From: Buddleja alternifolia
Taxonomy: Eukaryota > Streptophyta > Magnoliopsida > Lamiales > Scrophulariaceae
NCBI GenBank assembly: GCA_019426215.1
Contig: CM033401.1
Coordinates: forward strand, 22,821,134-22,885,133
Length of the DNA: 64,000 nt
Direction: 5' to 3'
Numbering within the stretch: the first letter of the stretch is position 1; each line of letters starts with the position of its first letter. The position numbers and the translations under genes are program-made. Of this stretch, positions 57,750 to 64,000 are shown one piece after another. A model generated the notes under the pieces. It had not been told where the DNA came from and ran no database searches. It worked only from the letters and a program-made list of their open reading frames with translations.

Positions 57750-58430
57750 ATGCCTCCTAAAACTAGACCTCATAGCAAGCGTAGTAGACCCGAGGTGCTT
57801 GAACAAACTTCCCAACTATCAAGAGGTTGTTGTACTCGAGGTGTTGTAGGTCAAGAAGAAGTAGGTCATACTTTCACTTGTTGAATATATTCATAGCTAT
57901 TTATCACCATTTATGGACGATAATAAAAAAACTCAATATAAAATGAAAATATATTTATAGAAAGTCTGAATCAACATGATACAGCTACAGTGTGATCCAA
58001 TGCGAACACAAACCAAGAAGATAGAGTTACTTCTAGTCAAGATGATTCCACTGATGTTGTAGTTGAGTAATGTGAGCTAGTTGAATTCTTCTTTATATAT
58101 TTTTGGTTTTCTTTTGAATTTTTGTGATAAATATAATGAATCTGAGACAAAAATTGTTATTATTGTAGTTGGTAATATTAGAAAGAAAGTAAGAGGGCCA
58201 ACTTGCATGCCTAAAGTGTGGGGACAATCGCATAAATGAAACCATTGCAGCTGGCTATGTGAGCGAGGTGAACTCTATTAAAGTAAATGATGTGAAATCA
58301 GGGCTTGAGTGGTGCGAGATAATAATTCGAGTTCAAATGAAAGGAAATGAATGCTTGTTGAAACCATATGACCATATACGGACAATTGGAGATGCACTTG
58401 GAGCGCTTGTTGCTTGGACCTTTATATTTG
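57750..58430 (+). pseudogene. CACTA-associated protein gene remnant
   Basis: Exon 57750-57860 (acceptor TTATGTAG, donor GTAGGT) starts MPPKTRPHSKRSRPEVLEQT. A following exon (about 57961-58073) in the matching style is Asn/Gln/Ser-rich but has a TGA. A third (about 58172-58430, acceptor ATTATTGTAG, donor GTATGT) reads KKVRGPTCMPKVWG, then shifts frame to LEWCEIIIRVQMKGNECLLK and YDHIRTIGDALGALVAW. The RGPT..M..VW start and the late ...TIGDALG.FVAWP-type block are known from plant En/Spm-type element proteins. A weak internal duplication of a GGATTGATG exon-like piece occurs at 58804-58870 and 59128-59205. Non-functional as it stands. Confidence 0.6.
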
Positions 58431-59224
58431 GTATGTATAAACTCATGAATCTAATTATTGTAGCGGGTAATTTGAGCATATTTTTGGATGTTTCTATCTA
58501 GAATTAATGGTTTGATTTTATGTGGGGTGTGATTTTCTTATCTGTTTAGTTAAATTTTTAGCATTTTGAAATATATTGAAGAAAAAGGGAGATATAGGAG
58601 ATCTTGATAGCTGATTTATGTTTCAAAATGAAAGCTTTGTTGATTATGCCTACTGATGATAATCTTTTTACAATTCACATGAACATAGCATCCAGGAATA
58701 AATATTAGCTAGTAATATTTTTCTTAATGTTCAACAAATGTTTGCTTTGGACTATCTTGTCACTTAGACTTCATTTCTGAATCTGATCTATTTTTATGTG
58801 TAGGTTGCTTTGGGTGAAAATGAGGATTGATGTAATCTTAGACGTTTCTCATGCTGATTTAGAAAAAGAATAAAAAATTGGTAATGTTTCTTCTTTTTCT
58901 CAATCGCAAAAAATAAATAGGTTGTTTCACTATATATATATGTATATATATATATATGTATGTATGATTCTTATTTTTATCAACTCAGGTGCAAGTAGAA
59001 ATATGACACCAAGAGCTAACCTTATTTCAATCGCCAAAGAGATAACAATGGCTTGAGTGTTATCATATAACTCATTGCTCTTTTCACTTGGATTTCACTT
59101 GTGAATGTAATGTCTTCTTATGTGCAGATTGAATGGGACAAAAATGGGGATTGATGCAATTGTGGATGTCTTTGCTGGAAACTTGAGCATGTGGTTTGAT
59201 GTTTAGGCCAAATGAAAAATCAAC

Positions 59225-59517
59225 TCTAGCTAATAAGAACGAAATTTATCTAAAGCAAAAACAATAGACAAAAGTTCTTTTTCAGTAGTTGAATAATTTC
59301 ACTGAGCCGCGTTGAGGGTCCGGGAAGCATAATGGATCACATGAGGTTGCTTGCCAACTCGTTGTCCTAAAACTGTTCCCATTGCATAATTACTCGCATC
59401 ACACATTATTTCGAATGGAAGAGACCAATCCGGTGGCTGCATCAAAGGCGTAGTGGTTAATGCTGATTTCAGTTTGTAAAAAGCGTCCTTGCAGTCTTGG
59501 GTGAATTCGAACAACAG
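59225..59517 (-). pseudogene. Ty3/gypsy (Athila-like) RT end / RNase H start
   Basis: The minus strand reads FTQDCKDAFYKLKSALTTTP, LPFEIMCDASNYAMGTVLGQ and VIHYASRTLNAAQ, then a TGA, then NYSTTEKELLSIVFALDKFR up to a TAG at the edge. This is the junction of RT and RNase H. Its natural continuation is found at 60530-60094, on the wrong side, so the two pieces have been rearranged. Confidence 0.88.
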
Positions 59518-59549
59518 AAATCGTCTATGGGAACACAGAAAAGCGCCCC

Positions 59550-59930
59550 AATATGGTGCCTATTAGGGCGCTTTTAGTTTTTGGGACACTTAACATAAGT
59601 GCCGCATAGGTAGCCGTCGCATAAAGTTTGGGGGCGTTTAAAGCGCCCCAATAGCACGATCTATTGGGACACTTATATGTGTCCCGATATGTGCTTGTTG
59701 AGGCACTTATTTGTGTCTGTTATCCTTTATTCAAATTTGTGTATGAAGTCTTTTGAGGCACTTATAAGTATAGGGGACACTTATTTGTGTTGTATAATTC
59801 CTATATTAGGACACATAAAAGTGTAGTGTTGTTTGGGATGGATGTAAGTGCCCCATAAGAAAATAAACATAAACCAGTCTGCTCTTCTTAGAGACACTTA
59901 TTTATGTCTCTAACATAGACACATAAAATG
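59550..59930. repeat. CACTA subterminal repeat cluster
   Basis: The words GGGACACTTA, TGTGTCCCGATA, GAGGCACTTAT and GCGCCCCAATA recur within 380 bp in both orientations, matching the left subterminal region at 56029-56095. Confidence 0.7.
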
Positions 59931-60093
59931 GTCACCAAACGTCCTGTAAATGATAGTTACCAACCATTCAATTTTCTCAATCATCTAAAAATACAATATC
60001 AAAATTTCTCATTTAACCAAAATCATATACACAAAAGGATACAAAAAATTAGAATTTGGAATTCATTGAATTTGCAATTTTCAATAATCAAAT

Positions 60094-60530
60094 TCATATT
60101 CCATTAACAAAAACTATCAAAGGATCCTTCCACAAGTATGGATCATCCCACACATAATATTTCGCCTCACTCTTAATTTTATCTTTCTTATCTCTACTCA
60201 AATTAGCAGGTAAAGTTCTAGAAACTAAATAATTCACTAAATCAGCATACCAAGGAAGCATACCTAGCAGAGCAAACAAGTGCTCATCCGGAAAGAATTC
60301 TGGTAGTGGCACCGAATTTTCTTTTCGCACCAATCGACTCAAATGATCCGCCACCAAATTTTCAGCCCCCTTTTTATCTTTAATCTCCAGATCAAATTCT
60401 TGAAGAAGAAGAATCCATCTCATTAACCTCGGTTTTGATTCTTTCTTTGCTAAAAGATGTCTTAAAGCTGCATGATCGGACAATACAATCCCTTTAGATC
60501 CAAGTAAGAAATCTTTTGAACTTATTTAAT
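60094..60530 (-). pseudogene. Ty3/gypsy (Athila-like) RNase H C-terminal part
   Basis: From about 60530: [40 protein letters not shown] and [13 protein letters not shown], then ...[11 protein letters not shown] and the start of the integrase zinc region ([15 protein letters not shown]). VADHLSRL and the DHAALRHLL block are characteristic of Athila-type pol. It is cut on both sides. Confidence 0.9.
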
Positions 60531-60555
60531 GGCGTTGTTTCCTCTTCCTCACTGA

Positions 60556-61870
60556 ATGACACGACAAAATCCTAGCAAGAGAACTAGGTCGCGTAAGTAG
60601 TAAAGTTGATGGTTAAGTCCGGGGTTATCGTATCCGCAGGGACAACTATAATCTAAGTACCAAGACTACTATATTACTCAATTCTAAGTTAAATCGGTCG
60701 ATAAAAGGTTGATTAACTAATTAATAAATACTAGAAAATAAACTAAGGCAACGTCACACCAAATAAAGGGAGGAAACAATAGAGAGAAGCGATCAAGGCA
60801 CATGGTTCAACCAATTATGCATTTCGATTGTGATTTAGGTTCTATTGGATTAGATTGATTTAGCTAAGGCGAAATTCCCTAACGTACGTACTACCCAATC
60901 TCTTGGCATAGCAACCCTACCCTTGGTAACGATTTCCTATATATCTCTATATGAAAACCCGATTAACGAGGATGCATTTAGGGTCTAGGAATTCCCCACG
61001 TGAATGGAAAGCCACCTAAAGAAACCGAGTCTATCTCTAGTCGGTTTAACTATAGGGTATTCAATGTTTATATCTTCCCTAGGTTATTATCTCTCGATCT
61101 CTAACCTAGGCATTTTATCAAACACTTGGTGATCAAGCAAATGTAGCATTGAGATCAAATATTGAATACATAGCTAAAACCAAAATTAATCCAATAAACA
61201 CCAACAAAACAACAATCAAAATAACATAAATGGCCTATCCATGGCCTCAATCAAACAAGTTTAGCTCATATTCATGTCAAAAGTGCAAATATAAATCATA
61301 CAAGTCATAGGAGATTTGAACAAATTCAAGAAACAAATATGTAAAAACTCCCTAATTCTTGTAGAGATGTGGATTCCTTGTTGAATTCTCCATGTTTTGA
61401 CCTTCAATCTTCTCTTCTAAGCTCCCTCTCTCTCTATTTTTGTGTGGCAGCTGCTATCCAAGGTGAGTTAGGGTAAAAAATGGCTAAAAGGGGTATTTAT
61501 AGACCAACCTGCTGCCTCAAACGCCGCGGCGTTCGCTTGTTGAACGCCTCGGCGTTGGCTACTGCATGTGAACGCCGCGGCGTTCGTGGATGAACGCCTC
61601 GGCGTTCGTCCCCTGCTGCTCCAGCCAGTTTTGGTAAACTTCGCATAACTTTCTCTACCGATGTCGGAATTCACTGATTCAAGTTGCTGTAGAATCCTAA
61701 AACAAAGATCTACAACTCTCCAGAAGACACTAGGGCCGAAATCAAATGTTAAAGATGACAAAATTGTCTCACAAGTCACTGAATGAGAAAACTCCATCGT
61801 AAGACGTCTCTTCCGATGACGTTTTCACCTCCTTCCCTACAATCTGATCTTTGTCTTCAACATAAGAAAT
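60556..61870 (-). mobile_element. Athila-like LTR (approximate limits)
   Basis: Plus-strand start TGACACGACAAAATCC. Read on the minus strand, the end (CTGCGGATACGATAACCCCG, CTACTTACGCGACC, TTCTCTTGCTAGG) parallels the end of the solo LTR 49062-50644 in order and spacing. Further in, GAGTTGTAGATCTTTGTTTT and ACTTGAATCAGTGAATTCC (minus strand, about 61720-61660) also parallel that LTR (49333-49390). The far boundary is a guess. It includes a palindrome cluster at 61520-61606. Confidence 0.55.
61520..61606. repeat. Four GC-rich 14-bp palindromes
   Basis: AACGCCGCGGCGTT (61520-61533, 61571-61584) alternates with AACGCCTCGGCGTT (61543-61556, 61593-61606). The first form is a perfect palindrome; the second has a mismatch at its centre. 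GC content is far above the surroundings. Confidence 0.9.
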
Positions 61871-62072
61871 GTACCTTTGCCTCTTATCTTTCCATTGGTA
61901 AATCAAGTGTGTAATTTGGACATGGGTAGAGAACTCTATTCAATAAACTCTATCACTGCGCAGACAGTTTGTATCTTTATGCATGATTTACCTTCAATCC
62001 TTGTTCTTTTCCTCCAAATGTTACGTTATTCTATAAAATATGAGAAGACAAGGATCAAAGCATCATATGTGA
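61871..62072. other. Unassigned DNA between LTR-like and gag-like parts
   Basis: No motif was recognised; the 71-codon plus-strand frame is not credible. Confidence 0.3.
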
Positions 62073-62447
62073 TCAAATTATCAAGGAGATAATCAAAACT
62101 AAGTCGATAAACGGGGGGAAAACTAGTGTAAAAATAACATATATCACTGAATTCTGCACTTTGCCCTTATTACTCGATTTACCCTTGATTGATGCTATTA
62201 GCGCTTCTGATTCTATAACTGGGCTAACTGCATCACTAGCTGAATTTAAGTCAAACTCAAAAGCTTTGAGTTCTAAGAATGCATCTTCTGGAGTTAAAAA
62301 AACCAACATATTGATTCCCTTATAGCGGTTGTTTTCATCAAAATCCTACTCGGGAGACTTTTGAAAATCTTAACCACCATCTCTAGATTCTGTAAAACCA
62401 TGCCTAGAGAAGTCAATTCTGTGACAAGAGTAGTGAACCTTACGTCA
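62073..62447 (-). pseudogene. SIRE-type copia gag fragment
   Basis: The minus strand reads RFTTLVTELTSLGMVLQNLE, VVKIFKSLPSRILMKTTAIR and, after a shift, LTPEDAFLELKAFEFDLNSA. Each block aligns by eye with the gag of the 14-kb element (RFTLLITELASLDKELTNKE; NNIFRSLPSKYL; LTPEHVFSELKAFKFEL). It is joined in frame at 62447 to Athila gag. Confidence 0.85.
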
Positions 62448-62999
62448 TGTTGTTGGAAACCTGGAGGAAACTGTTGTCTAGGAGGATTTGCTTGAGCTCC
62501 TTGGTTCCCTTGACCTCCCCAAGAAAAGTTAGGGTGACTTCGCCAACCCGAATTATAGGTGTTCGAAAATGGATTTCCTTGCTGCTTATTCTGATTGGAT
62601 AAACTGAGATACTGCACTGACATTTCCCTTGAGTCCCTCCATGTGCTTGACAAGTGCTTCAATGTTAGCATTGAGCAATGTAATGTTATCTACATTGTGG
62701 ATGCCCGGTGTTTTCTTAGTAGCCCGACTATCACTCGCCCACTGATACTTATTGGATGCCATCTCGTCCATAAGAGCCAATGCATCATCTGGATTCTTTG
62801 CCATAAAACTCCCTCCTACAGTTGCATCGATATTCATCCGGATACTATGTGACAGACCATTGTAGAAGGTTTGCACAAGCATCCAACTAGGAATACCGTG
62901 TTTGCATTGATTACCGCAAGCTGAATGCAGCAACGAGAAAGGACCATTTTCCTTTACCTTATATTGATCAAATGCTTGAGCAATAAGCCAGTAAATCTC
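62448..62999 (-). pseudogene. Athila-like gag fragment
   Basis: [68 protein letters not shown] and, after a frameshift near 62600, NTYNSGWRSHPNFSWGGQGN are classical Athila gag sequences. The fragment ends at GFQQ, where copia gag begins. Its start meets an opposite-strand Athila RT fragment near 63000. Confidence 0.9.
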
Positions 63000-63391
63000 A
63001 TTATTGTTTTCTTGATGGTTACTCAGGTTATAACCAGATTGTGATTGCTCCTGAAGACCAAGAGAAAACCACATTCACGTGTCCGTTTGGAACATTCGCT
63101 TACCGGAGGATGCCGTTTGGACTTTGCAATGCACCAGCCACTTTTCAGCGCTGCATGATAAGTATTTTCTCTGATTTAATCGAAAAGTACATTGAAGTTT
63201 TTATGGATGATTTTACTGTGCATGGGGATTCATTTGATTCTTGTCTTGAAAACTTATCTCGTGTGCTTGATCGTTGCATTGACACAAATCTTGTTTTGAA
63301 TTTTGCAAAATGTCATTTTATGGTAGAACAAGGGATTGTCTTAGGACATGTTATTTCATGTAGGGGTATTGAGGTAGATTTCAATCATTGA
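62999..63391 (+). pseudogene. Athila-like reverse transcriptase core fragment
   Basis: The plus-strand frame is open from about 62999: YCFLDGYSGYNQIVIAPEDQ, FGTFAYRRMPFGLCNAPATF, EVFMDDFTVHGDSFDSCLEN (catalytic F-M-D-D, the Athila form) and NFAKCHFMVEQGIVLGHVIS, ending GIEVD then TGA. It covers RT palm blocks B to E only, without the start of RT or RNase H. It is head-to-head with the gag fragment, so this is a broken and rejoined copy. Confidence 0.92.
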
Positions 63392-64000
63392 TCGCATAGG
63401 AGATCTGCTCGTTTACTACCGATACAACGAATCCTTTTTTGGTAGTCACTTCACAACTGCTACTTGCCCATTAAAGTTAGACTTTGAGATGGCCCCCACC
63501 AAATGGTGAATTGGGCCTCACTACTCTGGTAACAGACTTAACGTCACATTCACATCATGTCAGTGACCCCTCGACATAATGATTGGATTATTAGTTGTAT
63601 TGGTATGTGGAACCTATAGAGGATAACAAAAAGGTTAAGTTGTAACTTTTAATAATTCCTATATTGTCTAAGAGTCGGGCATAACAAAGTAGAGTATGGT
63701 AAGATACTCTTTATAGGAGGTCACCAATATAAGTGTGAAGTGAGGACCACTTCAACATTTGAAACACTTAAGAATCCAAGATGGTGTTCTATGGCCAAAA
63801 TGGACTCAACCAAGAAAAAAGACTGTTAGAGAAGTTATTGTGTGAGTATCATTGTCTTGATTTACACAAAACGGTGATCAATTCAAGACATCACATTCAT
63901 TGGGGAGCCAGTAAATCCGATGGTATTTCACTAAGAGGTTCAAAGCCATAAGCTACCTATCCCAATGCAATAGCTTTTGGCTTGAACTCTCTTAAGTGGC
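63392..64000. mobile_element. LTR-like sequence related to 14079-15560
   Basis: Landmarks GCATAGGAGATCTGCTC, GATGGCCCCCACCAAATGG, GAATTGGGCCTCACTACTCT and ACAGACTTAACGTCACA parallel GCATAGGATATTTAGCTC, GATCCCACCAATAGG, GAATTGGATCTAACTACTCT and ACAGACTTGATGTCACA at about 15068-15225. No coding. It runs off the window. Confidence 0.5.

Larger units (their letters stand above)
56010..59930 (+). mobile_element. CACTA-like (En/Spm) element with captured sequences
   Basis: The left end CACTACAACAAAAAATATA is followed by subterminal words such as GGACAC, TGTGTCCCGATA and GAGGCACTTAT. The same words, with GCGCCCCAATA, recur in both orientations at 59550-59930. Between them lie remnants of a CACTA-type gene (57750-58430), an eL29 retrocopy and a gypsy fragment. 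TGTAGTG occurs at 59822-59828, but its inner sequence does not mirror the left end well and similar words continue beyond it, so the right boundary is open. Confidence 0.65.

Noticed and set aside
59822..59828. TGTAGTG as the right end of the CACTA element
   Set aside because: The preceding bases do not mirror the left terminus and subterminal words continue beyond it, so the boundary was left open.
61468..61797. 109-codon minus-strand frame with Ala/Arg repeats
   Set aside because: The Ala/Arg stretches are the translated GC palindromes of an LTR; no start context or homology.

Overview
The window is AT-rich nuclear DNA from a flowering plant, most likely a eudicot. The evidence is one conventional six-exon plant gene with GT-AG introns, plant lineages of LTR retrotransposons (SIRE-like and smaller Ty1/copia, Tat-like and Athila-like Ty3/gypsy), CACTA, Helitron, hAT-like and tRNA-SINE elements, and CCCTAAA-like tracts. 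There are no operons, CRISPR arrays, rRNA genes or credible tRNA genes.

Layout. 1-5.2 kb: satellite-like DNA with degenerate telomere-like tracts, a 186-bp tandem repeat in nearly four copies, and two modules packed with perfect palindromes. 5.2-5.9 kb: a Ulp1-type (C48) SUMO-protease pseudogene of the kind carried by plant Mutator-like or CACTA elements. 6.9-12.6 kb: the only clearly intact host gene, encoding a 446-aa TDRD3/RMI1-family OB-fold protein with a C-terminal RG-rich tail. 12.9-15.6 kb: an old minus-strand copia-type LTR with its primer-binding site. 16.86-20.53 kb: a young, complete but internally deleted Ty1/copia element (507-bp LTRs, target duplication CTTAT). 20.5-28.2 kb: intergenic DNA with a Helitron 3' end, MITEs, a CACTA MITE, a tRNA-derived SINE and an hAT-like element.

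28.2-51.3 kb is a nest. A Tat-like Ty3/gypsy element (plus strand, extra RNase H) was invaded by a 14-kb SIRE-like copia element (29287-43353, minus strand, target duplication TTGTC) and by a solo LTR (49062-50644, duplication TAGAG). The gypsy copy stops inside its integrase against a Helitron fragment, which itself carries a solo LTR of the SIRE-like family (51480-53029, duplication ATGAT). The SIRE-like element carries a long third ORF downstream of pol that reads best as a spliced gene: two 80-83 nt introns with consensus donors and acceptors, both in phase 1. The ORF is now broken.

55.3-59.9 kb: a truncated SIRE-type LTR followed by a CACTA-like element. Inside the latter lies a textbook processed retrocopy of ribosomal protein eL29, with an intact 61-codon ORF, 5' and 3' UTRs, a poly(A) tract and a perfect 14-bp target duplication. 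59.2-64 kb: a scrambled mosaic of Athila-type RNase H, gag and RT fragments on opposite strands, an Athila-like LTR with four GC-rich palindromes, and an in-frame chimera of Athila gag with SIRE-type copia gag.

Apart from the OB-fold gene and possibly the eL29 retrocopy, every coding trace is transposon-derived and mostly broken. All calls come from reading the sequence; family names below the superfamily level are motif-based inferences.
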